DNA of 45,349 nucleotides from Bacilli bacterium (GTDB lineage Bacteria; Bacillota_I; Bacilli_A; Izemoplasmatales; Hujiaoplasmataceae). The DNA is taken from the NCBI GenBank assembly GCA_016935815.1, contig JAFGQH010000048.1:1-45349 (forward strand), read 5' to 3'. A model generated the notes under the pieces. That model was not told where the DNA came from. It did no database searches and saw only the letters and a list, made by a program, of their open reading frames with translations. Below, piece after piece: positions 34,519 to 43,605 of the stretch; position 1 is the stretch's first letter; each line of letters starts with the position of its first letter. A program made the position numbers and the translations under genes.

Positions 34519-35958
34519 ATGCAAAGAAAATTATTGATAACATGTATTCTGATTCTGGCTGGGTTTGGTTTTTTATCCTGTGGTAATACGACAACAGTCC
34601 AAAACACGACAACGGATACAGCAAGCACAACCTTGACCAGCACAGAGAATGTAACGACTACACTCGCAACGACTTTGGGGTATGTCTATAGTCCAATTGA
34701 AGTTGCTGATTATGTTTTGGAGGAAGAACGTCTTTCCTTTAAATTCTTCTGGGAAGTAGTGAATGGCAATCCTGATTCTGCCGGTTACGGTTTGATCGCG
34801 GATCGCTACAATACAGCGACATTATCCTATGGTGCAGCATCCATTGCATCCGTTGGATTTGGTCTGGCTGCGATTCCGATCGGAATTGAAAACGATTGGG
34901 TTTCCTACAGCGAAGGATATGAACGGGTATTGGGTACCTTAGAGACCATCAACAACTTACAAAGAACCCATGGCTTCTTCTATCATTTCGTCGATATGGA
35001 AAGCGGTACAAGAATCGGTTCATCCGAAGTATCGATTATCGATACGGCAATCATGCTTTGTGGAATCATCATGGCAGGTGAGTATTTCGGAGGTGAGATC
35101 AAAACCTTGGGTAATGAGATTTATCAAGCAGTCGAATGGGATTGGTACTACAGCACGAATGCCAACAAGTTCTACATGGGATACACTCCAGAAAGCGGTT
35201 TTGCAGGCTTTTGGGATGCCTATGCAGAACAAATGATGATTTATTTGTTGGCTGCCGCATCGGATGATTATTCCGTTGGAAAGATCGCATATGATACCAT
35301 GGTCAACAATACGGAACGCAAGAAATATGGAACCAGTGACTTCTTCTACGCATCTTATCCAGGAACCTTGTTCACCTATCAGTATTCCCATGCGTTCTTC
35401 GATTTTAGAACCGCATTCGACGAAGACAATGTCAACTGGTTCAACAATTCCATCGAAGCATCCATAGCAGCATATGACTATGCGCAATTCCAATCAGCGA
35501 ATTACAAAACCTATAGCGAAACCGCATGGGGGAATACCGCTTGTGACGGACCGGATGGATATCGTGCATATGGAAATCTTCCGGCTATGGGAACCATCTA
35601 TATCGACGGCACTTTAGCCCCTTCGGGAGCAATTGGATCTCTTCCATTTGTCCCAGATTTGGCTCTTCCGGCTATGGAATACTATTCCGGATTGGAACGA
35701 CTTCAGGGCAAATATGGATATCTGGATTCCTTCAACCTGGGATTAACAGAGTCAGCTAGTGCCTACATCATCCGACCAAATCGACCGATTCCAGTTGACG
35801 GTTGGTGGGATACCGACGTCATTGGCATCGACAAGGGAGTCACCTTGCTGATGATAGAGAATTATCGTTCCGCTATGGTATGGCATTATTTCATGCAAAG
35901 CGAGATCGTGCAAAAGGGATTTGAAGAACTCAACTTCACAATCCTTAGTGAATCATAA
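34519..35958 (+). CDS. Secreted GH144-like beta-1,2-glucanase lipoprotein
   Basis: 479 residues from ATG 34519, right after AGGAGG; the longer frame from 34465 lies inside the permease gene. Lipobox GFLSC and a Thr-rich linker (about 23-55) anchor it outside. The catalytic part matches the glycoamylase/GH144 fold: GYGLIADRYNTATLSYGAAS, RTHGFFYHFVDMESG, SIIDTAIMLCG and the final VIGIDKGVTLLMIENYRSAM. It is paralogous to the cytoplasmic enzyme at 17.4 kb. It should cut polymeric or cyclic beta-1,2-glucan into pieces for the ABC importers encoded just upstream. Confidence 0.85.
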   Translation: MQRKLLITCILILAGFGFLSCGNTTTVQNTTTDTASTTLTSTENVTTTLATTLGYVYSPIEVADYVLEEERLSFKFFWEVVNGNPDSAGYGLIADRYNTATLSYGAASIASVGFGLAAIPIGIENDWVSYSEGYERVLGTLETINNLQRTHGFFYHFVDMESGTRIGSSEVSIIDTAIMLCGIIMAGEYFGGEIKTLGNEIYQAVEWDWYYSTNANKFYMGYTPESGFAGFWDAYAEQMMIYLLAAASDDYSVGKIAYDTMVNNTERKKYGTSDFFYASYPGTLFTYQYSHAFFDFRTAFDEDNVNWFNNSIEASIAAYDYAQFQSANYKTYSETAWGNTACDGPDGYRAYGNLPAMGTIYIDGTLAPSGAIGSLPFVPDLALPAMEYYSGLERLQGKYGYLDSFNLGLTESASAYIIRPNRPIPVDGWWDTDVIGIDKGVTLLMIENYRSAMVWHYFMQSEIVQKGFEELNFTILSES

Positions 35959-36017
35959 GGCTTCAAGTTTGTATAATACAAATATAAAAAATATAAAATA
36001 TTAGAAGGAGAAATGTT

Positions 36018-39000
36018 ATGAAATTCAAAAAGATTTTATTGTTTGTTGCATTGTTCTCATTTGCGTTTGTACTAGTAGCTTGTAATGAAACAACAACGGC
36101 TACAGAAACCACAACAGGAACTACTACAGCCGGTCAAACGACAACACAAGAACAGACAACGACAGAAGAAGAAACAACAACCATTGCTCAATTACAGAAT
36201 ATGAACATACTGAATGGTTGGACAGACTCAGGAGATAGCGTTTATACAATCGTTCAAAGCGATACAGAATTATCTGTAACGTATGACAAAAACAGCTTCT
36301 CATGGGCTAATATGGCTTATCCGATTGACCAAGACTTATCAGCATTCAACAAATTGGTCATTTCCATTAGCGGTAGCGGCACATTGTTAATCAAGATTCA
36401 AGGTGCTACAGAAGCGTTTGAAGTTTCTATCCAATTGACTGCCGGATCCGTTACGTATCAATTAAATCTGCGTGACTACGATGCATTCTTAGGTGGAGTG
36501 ACAGGCGTTTATCTCTTTGGTGGACCTGGTAAAGCCGATGACACTGGAAACTTCACAATTACCGAATTCGCATTCAATGAGGGAACCGCATACGGAAACG
36601 TCATGGAAAATGGCGATTCGAACATTCCTGAAAACGAAATGTTATGGGATGGTACTGGTGACACTTGGGACTTCAGTGCAGGATTCGTCGACAATGGCGA
36701 TGGTATCTATACAGTGGATGACAGTGGAACAGATCCAGTCGTCTCCTATACTAAAGCTTCCGGATTCGAATGGGCATATCTACTTGCAACAGTCGGTGGA
36801 GATTTCTCAGCATTTGATTATCTCGTACTGACCGTAACAGGAACCACTGCAGGTTCTGTGGTTTTCAAAGCAGAATTGTCAAGTTCTGTTCAAGCAGAAA
36901 TCAGTGGAACCTTTGGAGAAGGTGAAACCATCACTCTTTGCCTCGACCTCAGTTCTTGGACCAACGAACAACTCGACGCCTTGACCAAAATATTGATATT
37001 CGCAGACGGTGGAGCAGCGAGTGGATCTGGTACATTCACGATCAATGATGCATACTTCTCGAAAGAGTATGTCGGTGAAGTTGTATTGGATTATTATGAC
37101 TTCACAACTGGTTGGACTTCCAATGACGCAGGTGTTTACAGCTTCGCAGAAGGTGTAGACGGAAACGAAGTGACATTCGACAAAGCAAGTGGACAAGAAT
37201 GGTCATTTATGAGAAATGATTTCGATTCCGAAGATGTTGCCGGATATAACACTCTAACAATGGTTCTTCAAGGAACATCTGGTGAAAGCATCCTCTTGAA
37301 ACCAAATGACGCAGGTGCTTTGGAACAAAACATTACCTTTGATGGTACCGAACAAACCGTAGTTGTGACTGCAGATGCGTTCACAACCGTATTGATTTTT
37401 GCACAACCTGGTACCGCTCCATCAACAGGTAGTTTCACAATCCTTAGCGCAACTGTAAGCTATGTGGAACCTGATCCGCTTCCAGCAGACCAAGTCTATG
37501 ACATGCAAAATGACTGGGTGGACAATGATGGTGGTATCTACACCTTTACCAATACCGATGGTGTTGTCACAGTCGACTTCAGTAAGACTTCTGGTCAAGA
37601 ATGGTCATTCATCAAAAACACATTCACAGAAATTCTTTCCAACCACAACACAATCACAATCACTGTCCAAGGTACTTCTGGTCTGCAATTGATCATCAAA
37701 CCGAACGACAATGGTGCTTATGAACAAACTGTGACATTGGATGGAACAGAACAAACATTTACTTTCACATTGACAGACACACCGACCAATATCCTGATAT
37801 TTGTCGATCCGCTCAACGGAGCGTTGACTGGTTCTTTCGATATCATCTCGGCAACTGTCACAGCATCCGATCCTTCCCTAATCGACTTCACAACCGATTT
37901 CACGGAAAATGATGAAGGCACTTATGCATTCACTGAATTGTCCGATGGATCCTTACAAGTCGACTACACCAAAGGTTCCGGTCAAGAATGGGTCTATATG
38001 AGCCATACATTCAACCAAGATGCTCTTTATGGTCAAAACACATTGACTATCGTATTGCAAGGTACCTCCGGTGAAAGCATTCTATTAAAACCGAACAATG
38101 ATGGTGCTTTGGAACAAACCATTACCTTTGATGGTACCGAACAAACCTTCGTGATTCCATCAGACACCTTCACTTCCTTATTGATCTTCGCACAACCTGG
38201 TACTGCTTCTGTTTCTGGAACCTTCACCATCTTAAGTGCGCAGTTGACTTATGTGGAACCAGCATATGACTTCACCGCTGGTTGGACATCCAATGATGTC
38301 GGTGTATACACTTTCACAGAAGAAACAACTGGAACGACTGTTGATTTCGCAAAAATCGCTGGTCAAGAATGGTCATACATGGTCAATACATTTACAACCG
38401 ATTCTGAAGGATTTAACACTTTGACCATCGTATTGCAAGGTACATCTGGTGAAAGTATTCTATTGAAACCAAACAACGATGGTGGTTTAGAACAAACCGT
38501 TACCTTTGATGGAACGGAACAGACAATCGTCGTTTCCGCTTCTGCCTTTACTTCCGTATTGATCTTTGCTCAACCTGGTACAGCGCCTTCTACTAGTTCA
38601 TTCGTGATTCTTAGTGCGAGACTGACTTATGTGGAACCAGATGCTGTTCCTGCTTATCAAGAGGTTGTTCTTGGAAACGAGTGGGTTGACAACGATGGTG
38701 GTATCTATTCATTTACAGATACAGCCGGAGTCATCACCGTTGATTTTACAAAAACATCTGGTCAAGAATGGGCATACATCGTATACACCATCAGTGACAA
38801 CTTGTTATATCATGATACATTGACTATGGTATTTAACGGTACCACTGGACAACAATTAATCGTCAAACCAAATAACAATGGTGCTTATGAACAAACATTG
38901 ACATTTGATGGAACCAATCAAACTTTGACATTCACTTTGACAGATACATTGACTCAAATCATAATCTTTGTGGATCCGCTCAATGGAGGATTAACTGGTT

Positions 39001-39428
39001 CATTCGATATCGTATCGGCAGTTGTGACTTCCACAGCCGCAACCTATGACTTCGCAAGTACATTCGCAGAAAACGATTCTGGCACCTATGCATTAACAAC
39101 CAATGTCGATGAGAGTGTTACAGTGGATTATACCAAAGCAGCTGGTCAAGAATGGGTTTACATGATCGCCGATTTCTCAGGAGAAATGGTTGATGGTTTA
39201 AATACCATGACAATCGTCATTCAAGGAACTTCAGGGGAAAGCATCCTTTTGAAACCGAACAACGATGGTGGATTGGAACAAACTATAACTTTCGACGGAA
39301 CGGAACAAACGATCGTGATTTCAGCCACTAGCTTTTCAAGTTTGTTGATTTTCGCAGAACCTGGCACTGCTAGTGTATCAGGATCATTCACAATCATCAG
39401 TGCAGTATTAAGTCACGTAGAAGTATAA
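36018..39428 (+). CDS. Surface lipoprotein with eight repeated beta-sandwich-like modules
   Basis: 1136 residues. Signal, lipobox VLVAC and a Thr/Glu-rich linker (about 24-58) lead to eight modules of about 128-150 residues. Modules 3-8 are strongly alike, each with a W(T/V)xND start, a GQEW(S/V/A)(F/Y) motif and a GTSGxxxLLKPN(N/D)xG stretch. Types A (FAQPGTA) and B (FVDPLNG) alternate ABA-ABA: residues 360-749 and 750-1136 are a duplicated three-module block. The modules look like carbohydrate-binding beta sandwiches, so glycan capture on the surface is likely but unproven. It follows the GH144 gene by 60 bases and has AGAAGGAG. A weak TATAAT (35972-35977) might give a separate start. Confidence 0.75.
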   Translation: MKFKKILLFVALFSFAFVLVACNETTTATETTTGTTTAGQTTTQEQTTTEEETTTIAQLQNMNILNGWTDSGDSVYTIVQSDTELSVTYDKNSFSWANMAYPIDQDLSAFNKLVISISGSGTLLIKIQGATEAFEVSIQLTAGSVTYQLNLRDYDAFLGGVTGVYLFGGPGKADDTGNFTITEFAFNEGTAYGNVMENGDSNIPENEMLWDGTGDTWDFSAGFVDNGDGIYTVDDSGTDPVVSYTKASGFEWAYLLATVGGDFSAFDYLVLTVTGTTAGSVVFKAELSSSVQAEISGTFGEGETITLCLDLSSWTNEQLDALTKILIFADGGAASGSGTFTINDAYFSKEYVGEVVLDYYDFTTGWTSNDAGVYSFAEGVDGNEVTFDKASGQEWSFMRNDFDSEDVAGYNTLTMVLQGTSGESILLKPNDAGALEQNITFDGTEQTVVVTADAFTTVLIFAQPGTAPSTGSFTILSATVSYVEPDPLPADQVYDMQNDWVDNDGGIYTFTNTDGVVTVDFSKTSGQEWSFIKNTFTEILSNHNTITITVQGTSGLQLIIKPNDNGAYEQTVTLDGTEQTFTFTLTDTPTNILIFVDPLNGALTGSFDIISATVTASDPSLIDFTTDFTENDEGTYAFTELSDGSLQVDYTKGSGQEWVYMSHTFNQDALYGQNTLTIVLQGTSGESILLKPNNDGALEQTITFDGTEQTFVIPSDTFTSLLIFAQPGTASVSGTFTILSAQLTYVEPAYDFTAGWTSNDVGVYTFTEETTGTTVDFAKIAGQEWSYMVNTFTTDSEGFNTLTIVLQGTSGESILLKPNNDGGLEQTVTFDGTEQTIVVSASAFTSVLIFAQPGTAPSTSSFVILSARLTYVEPDAVPAYQEVVLGNEWVDNDGGIYSFTDTAGVITVDFTKTSGQEWAYIVYTISDNLLYHDTLTMVFNGTTGQQLIVKPNNNGAYEQTLTFDGTNQTLTFTLTDTLTQIIIFVDPLNGGLTGSFDIVSAVVTSTAATYDFASTFAENDSGTYALTTNVDESVTVDYTKAAGQEWVYMIADFSGEMVDGLNTMTIVIQGTSGESILLKPNNDGGLEQTITFDGTEQTIVISATSFSSLLIFAEPGTASVSGSFTIISAVLSHVEV
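37095..39425 (+). repeat. Tandem duplication of a three-module block (about 1.17 kb) within the lipoprotein gene
   Basis: Block 1 (37095-38264, 390 codons) and block 2 (38265-39425, 387 codons) both begin YDFT(T/A)GWTSND and keep the module order A-B-A'. The second module of each block has the FVDPLNG variant, and the third ends with GTASVSG. The copies have diverged at many codons, so the duplication is not recent. Confidence 0.8.
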
Positions 39429-39447
39429 TTCTTTCTCATTTTCTTAT

Positions 39448-39481
39448 AAAAACAACCCCAGATTTTTTGGGGTTGTTTTTT
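39448..39481 (+). terminator. Intrinsic terminator of the glucan locus
   Basis: AACAACCCC (39451-39459) pairs with GGGGTTGTT (39469-39477), followed by T6. Confidence 0.85.
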
Positions 39482-39506
39482 CTATATATTCCAATTCTGA
39501 TTTCGT

Positions 39507-41339
39507 TTAGAAAAGATTGATTTCGTAGTTCAACCATTCGATTCGTTCGGATAGATAATCGTAGAGAAACCACACTTGTTCATAATAGGTATCCAGCGCT
39601 AAGATTTCCGGAGTGGTATACCAATCCTCGTTCGACCCGATCACATCCCATTTCTGGAAATTTAGATAGATAGATCTTGCCATCATATCACAGATAGGGA
39701 AGACATCACCCAAGAGATTCAAAGTAATTTCTTGATACACTTCATTCCATCTTTGTTTCAGATGTTCTCTAAACTCCGGATATTCCATCAGATAATAGAA
39801 TAGGATGTTCTTATCTTGCCTGGCCGTATACCATCCTTCTGGCCCACGAAGGTCTTCCTGCAGATGCCCTGGATTACCGGTTGAGAGGTCGAAATCCCAC
39901 ACTGGACCCATTTTCAGGAGTCCACCCACATCCTTGTAGTAATAGATGCTGGAATAACCAGAATCGACGTTTTTGAAGACTTCGTTGACTAGGAACCAAT
40001 CGATGAAGGATGCTTCATCGATTAAATGGGAGTAATCTTGCTTGTTTTGCAGAGTTTGATATACCATCAGCATATAATCTTCAATGAAATACAATTGGTC
40101 TATCGAATATTCTGGGTCATCCCAGTCTGGTGTTTTGATCACAAAAGGAATTCCATAGATAAAGAAATAGTTCTCATCTGAATGGTCGATCCAAGTATCG
40201 TAGATTTTGGAATCCCATTCCAGGAGATATCCGGTATCCAAATTGGAAGAATGTTCTTCTACATCCACACGATCGTTTGTGACCTCGACTTGATCCGTCA
40301 GCATATAATTGCCTTGATAGGACCCATTGATATACAAATCAACAAACACTGCAATCGGTGAAAATTCCATCTCCAAAGCAGTGGCGTATTGAAAGGCGAG
40401 ATATGTTCGAATCAGGGTTTGATCGGCAAAATTCGCCAATAGAACCCAGTCCTTTTCTTTATAATCGGTGAACATGGATGTCTTGTTATCGAATTTGATC
40501 TTATAAGATTTCTTCGGCATGAACAAAGTCGAATTTCCTCTAAGACGAATGTTCATCGGTGCTTTATCGATATCGACTTGTGCGTTGCCAACGGAATTGA
40601 AGGTCACAAGATACAAATCTCCTCCGACGTAATCCTGGTCGGATTCGATCGGGGAGGATCCATCGGTGTTGATGTGGATTTCCGGAATTCTAGCCAGTTG
40701 ATTGAAAGGTGCCAAACGGATCGGAATCACAAACACTCTGGTTTCTCGATTATATGTAATCGAAGCGGATACACTAACAATTTCCTGCGTGTCCGGAAAA
40801 TCGAAGATCAATCGGTCGCGATAAATCAGAATATCTTCCGATGTATAACTGATTTGCATACCGACTGTTTCCAATTGCGGTAAAGTGAAATCGCTATAGA
40901 TTTCATACGGAATAGCATCTGTGATTGTTTCAAATGCGGTATCAAATGCCAAATCCTGTTGTGCTTGATTGTAGAGTTCTTCATCCCGAATCATCGTGAA
41001 TGTATATATGTATTCTTTCGCAAGACCTTGATATGTGATGGAAACCACCAACACAAGCTGGGAATCATAGGCATTGGCTTGATATGATATTATATAGTCA
41101 TCAAGCGTGACGTCGTCGATTTGATAGACAATGACAAAATCGGAACTTGTCGGTTCCGGCAAATTGGTATCCATGGTGATTTCTGTAGGAAAATCCTCCG
41201 ACAATAAGTCATACTCTGAATCGATAACATCGATTCTTGGATCCAAAGTTGTCGCAACGGTTGTTTCCGCCGGGGTACAAGCCACAAGGAATGGTATGAA
41301 GGTAATGGTCATCAGAAACATAAGAAACAATTTTTTCAT
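39507..41339 (-). CDS. CotH-like kinase family lipoprotein
   Basis: 610 residues from ATG 41339 (AGGAG upstream; the extra codons to 41366 are rejected). Lipobox LVAC and a short Thr segment are followed by about 200 residues of bacterial-Ig-like sequence. The CotH domain (about 235-600) carries IRLRGNSTLFMPKKSYKIKF, LLANFADQTLIRTYLAF, GNYMLTDQVEV, DWFLVNEVFKNVDSG and MGPVWDFDLSTGNP; the last Asp residues match the catalytic metal site of CotH protein kinases. CotH phosphorylates spore coat proteins in Bacillus. Here it is on the surface of an organism with no sign of sporulation, so its target is unknown. Last gene of the GNAT-tag-GrpB operon. Confidence 0.85.
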   Translation of the reverse strand: MKKLFLMFLMTITFIPFLVACTPAETTVATTLDPRIDVIDSEYDLLSEDFPTEITMDTNLPEPTSSDFVIVYQIDDVTLDDYIISYQANAYDSQLVLVVSITYQGLAKEYIYTFTMIRDEELYNQAQQDLAFDTAFETITDAIPYEIYSDFTLPQLETVGMQISYTSEDILIYRDRLIFDFPDTQEIVSVSASITYNRETRVFVIPIRLAPFNQLARIPEIHINTDGSSPIESDQDYVGGDLYLVTFNSVGNAQVDIDKAPMNIRLRGNSTLFMPKKSYKIKFDNKTSMFTDYKEKDWVLLANFADQTLIRTYLAFQYATALEMEFSPIAVFVDLYINGSYQGNYMLTDQVEVTNDRVDVEEHSSNLDTGYLLEWDSKIYDTWIDHSDENYFFIYGIPFVIKTPDWDDPEYSIDQLYFIEDYMLMVYQTLQNKQDYSHLIDEASFIDWFLVNEVFKNVDSGYSSIYYYKDVGGLLKMGPVWDFDLSTGNPGHLQEDLRGPEGWYTARQDKNILFYYLMEYPEFREHLKQRWNEVYQEITLNLLGDVFPICDMMARSIYLNFQKWDVIGSNEDWYTTPEILALDTYYEQVWFLYDYLSERIEWLNYEINLF

Positions 41340-41366
41340 ATGGACTCCTAAAATGTCTGAATGCAA

Positions 41367-41918
41367 TCAGATTTGATTGGCATCATAGATGCGTTTCAAT
41401 TCTTCTTCGGTAAAATCATATTGCTTCAGTATGGATAAGATCAGGTCCGTTTTTCCTCGGACATACGAATCGATGTCGTACTCATATTGTTCGGCTAACT
41501 TCTGTTTCAGATTGCCATAGGCTTCTTTGTCCTTCGGATGAGTTCTCAAGTGATCTCTTAAGGTGATTTGGTTTTTTGTGGGTAAAGCATCCGGATAGGA
41601 AACATAGAGATGATGGCGATAAAACCTGTCTGGAACAGTCGATTTGAACACTTCCCGATCTTTGATTCCCTGATCTCCATTATGAATATAACCATTCTTT
41701 TCCAAACACGATTTAATATTCTCGAAGTGGGATTTGTCCGGAATCAAAATCATCAAGTCAATGATGGGTTTTGCTTTCAATCCCTCGACACTGGTCGATC
41801 CGATATGTTCGATTTGGTAGGTGTAAGAATTCAAATGACTTTCTAAAAAAGCCTTCAGTTCCTCGAAGGCTTTTTTCCATACCTCTTGATATTCCGTTAC
41901 AACTACATGTCTTGTCAT
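41367..41918 (-). CDS. GrpB family (UPF0157) nucleotidyltransferase-like protein
   Basis: 183 residues from ATG 41918, six bases after GAGG; the frame to TTG 41930 covers that site. The family signature IEHIGSTSVEGLKAKPIIDLMI (about 38-59) contains GST and the downstream Asp of a minimal nucleotidyltransferase core. RFYRHHLYV and LRDHLRTHPKDKEAYGNLK are also characteristic. Function of the family is unclear. It lies between tag and the CotH-like gene in one operon. Confidence 0.88.
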   Translation of the reverse strand: MTRHVVVTEYQEVWKKAFEELKAFLESHLNSYTYQIEHIGSTSVEGLKAKPIIDLMILIPDKSHFENIKSCLEKNGYIHNGDQGIKDREVFKSTVPDRFYRHHLYVSYPDALPTKNQITLRDHLRTHPKDKEAYGNLKQKLAEQYEYDIDSYVRGKTDLILSILKQYDFTEEELKRIYDANQI

Positions 41919-41962
41919 AAACAACCTCAATTTTAATTCTATTATAACATTTTTCTTGGGGT

Positions 41963-42535
41963 TTACACCAATCCTTTTCTCACGATGCAGTCGTTTAGAT
42001 GGTCATCCACCAGACCGACTGCTTGCATGTAGGCATAGATGATGGTCGAACCAACAAAACTCATTCCTCGCTTCTTGAGTTCTTTGGAGATTCGGTCGGA
42101 TACTTCGGTTTTGACCGGGATGGTTTTGTAGGATTCGTGGTGATTGATGATTTGCTTATGATCGACAAAGGACCAAAGAAAGTGATCGAATGATCCGAAT
42201 TCTTCTTGGATTTTGAGAAACACTCTGGCATTTTTTCTGGCGGATCCGATTTTCAACCTGTTGCGGATGATTCTATCATCTTGGCGCAATGATTCCAATT
42301 CGTCATCGGTCATATTCGCGACCAACTGCGGATCAAAGTGATGGAATGCGCTTCTGTATCCCTCTCTTCGTTTCAATATGGTATACCAAGAGAGTCCGGC
42401 TTGCGCCCCTTCCAAAATCAAGAATTCAAATAGGATCTTATCATCATGAACAGCTCTTCCCCATTCATGATCATGGTAATCCGCATAGAGTTCTTCTCCT
42501 GGTTTGTTTCCAAAACAGCGGAATAATTCTGTCAT
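41963..42535 (-). CDS. tag: DNA-3-methyladenine glycosylase I
   Basis: 190 residues from ATG 42535 (GGAG upstream; the longer frame to 42580 runs inside the preceding gene). It has the Tag hallmarks: ELYADYHDHEWGRAVHDD with the key aromatic and acidic residues, FEFLILEGAQAGLSWYTILKRR, GSARKNARVFL and GMSFVGSTIIYAYMQAVGLVDDH. HDHEWG and the final CIV supply zinc ligands together with an N-terminal Cys. It removes 3-methyladenine from alkylated DNA. It overlaps the region of the GNAT gene's stop closely. Confidence 0.95.
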   Translation of the reverse strand: MTELFRCFGNKPGEELYADYHDHEWGRAVHDDKILFEFLILEGAQAGLSWYTILKRREGYRSAFHHFDPQLVANMTDDELESLRQDDRIIRNRLKIGSARKNARVFLKIQEEFGSFDHFLWSFVDHKQIINHHESYKTIPVKTEVSDRISKELKKRGMSFVGSTIIYAYMQAVGLVDDHLNDCIVRKGLV

Positions 42536-42536
42536 T

Positions 42537-43361
42537 TTAATTCTCCATTTCTTCCTCGATACGAAGTACCAAGGAATCACAATATGGTTTATATCCGATT
42601 TTCATATAGACGCTATTGGAAGTCGGATTGGATAAATCGGTATAAAGTGTCGCCATCGATTTTTCTTTTAATATCTCTTTGGTCACGTATTCCACCAATA
42701 TGGATGCATACCCGTGATTGCGAAGATGATCGGGTGTATAAACCAAGCCTACCGTTTCACTGTTGCTTAACGGTCTGGCTCTCCCTGCCATTGAAACCAA
42801 GACTCCTTGTTCTTCTAATACGTATACTCTTTGATTGGCAATGGATTCGTGCAAAGAAGGATCGGTAATTTCTAGCGGCATAGGCGCTTCGACCAAGCGA
42901 TTGAAATCATTGTACCAGAAGCGCAAGACTTCAAAATCATCTTCTGTAGCCAAGCGGCAGATTCCATCGGTTTGATACTGGGAGATGACCTCATCGCAAG
43001 AATAGATTCGTTGATTCATCTCAACTTCCATCTCCTTGTGAATCCATTCGGTGAATACCGATTGATAGACAAGGCAGACTTCTTTCTCTCCGATAATTCC
43101 TGGGTAGGAGATTTTTTTCATGTGGTTCACAAGATCATAATAAACATCTTGTTCCAGAGTATTGGCAGCTATAATCAATTTCTTTCCCGCAAGCAATCCA
43201 AGCAATATTCGATCCTCAATGACCGATGCCACAAAAACCATATTCGTTATATCCGCTCTCGATGAAATACCAATCATAAGATTGTGTTTGATTTCATCCG
43301 AAGTCAAAAACGCTCCATACTCGAGAAGAAATTCTTCACCTGTTTTGTATACTTTAATCAT
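42537..43361 (-). CDS. GNAT family N-acetyltransferase, two-domain
   Basis: 274 residues from ATG 43361 (MIKVYKTGEEF); an alternative ATG at 43397 has no better ribosome-binding site. The C-terminal GNAT domain (about 140-270) shows the acetyl-CoA motif LVYTPDHLRNHGYASILVEYV with R-x-x-G-x-A spacing and SNSVYMKIGYKPYCDSLVL at the end. The N-terminal half is a degenerate GNAT-like domain, as often seen in this predicted acetyltransferase group. Substrate unknown. It opens an operon with tag, the GrpB-family gene and the CotH-like gene. Confidence 0.82.
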   Translation of the reverse strand: MIKVYKTGEEFLLEYGAFLTSDEIKHNLMIGISSRADITNMVFVASVIEDRILLGLLAGKKLIIAANTLEQDVYYDLVNHMKKISYPGIIGEKEVCLVYQSVFTEWIHKEMEVEMNQRIYSCDEVISQYQTDGICRLATEDDFEVLRFWYNDFNRLVEAPMPLEITDPSLHESIANQRVYVLEEQGVLVSMAGRARPLSNSETVGLVYTPDHLRNHGYASILVEYVTKEILKEKSMATLYTDLSNPTSNSVYMKIGYKPYCDSLVLRIEEEMEN

Positions 43362-43400
43362 AAGATATCCATCACTTTCCCATTCGTATATCATCATTCT

Positions 43401-43434
43401 ATCGGATTATATCCGATTTATCAATAGATTGATA
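43401..43434 (-). promoter_or_regulatory. Promoter with adjacent inverted repeats before the GNAT operon
   Basis: ATCGGAT-TAT-ATCCGAT (43401-43417) contains TATAAT on the minus strand, a probable -10. Next to it TATCAAT-AG-ATTGATA (43419-43434) covers the spacer and -35 area. Such symmetry over a promoter suggests a repressor site. Confidence 0.45.
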
Positions 43435-43460
43435 TGATATCAGACACCATTTTCCGATAC

Positions 43461-43507
43461 AAAAAAACTGCTGTAGATGAGGGAGGTTTCCCGATTCATC
43501 GAAACAG
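43461..43507 (-). terminator. Orphan terminator/attenuator upstream of the GNAT operon
   Basis: Minus strand CTGT-GATGA-GGGA-AACC-TCCC-TCATC-ACAG with small internal loops, followed by CAG and T7. It lies after the helicase terminator, in a region with no annotated gene. It may end a short RNA or attenuate transcription into the GNAT genes. A 19-codon frame (MNRETSLIYSS...) runs through it from ATG 43497, poorly spaced from AAGGAT. Confidence 0.5.
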
Positions 43508-43569
43508 ATAGGTTATCCTTCTTGGTTTTGCTTAATCGATCTATTATTGTATTTTCACAACAAACATAG

Positions 43570-43597
43570 AAAAAAGAGTCGAATAATCGACTCTTTC
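43570..43597 (-). terminator. Intrinsic terminator of the helicase gene
   Basis: Minus strand AAAGAGTCGA-TTAT-TCGACTCTTTTTT. Confidence 0.85.
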
Positions 43598-43605
43598 AAA
43601 TTCCT

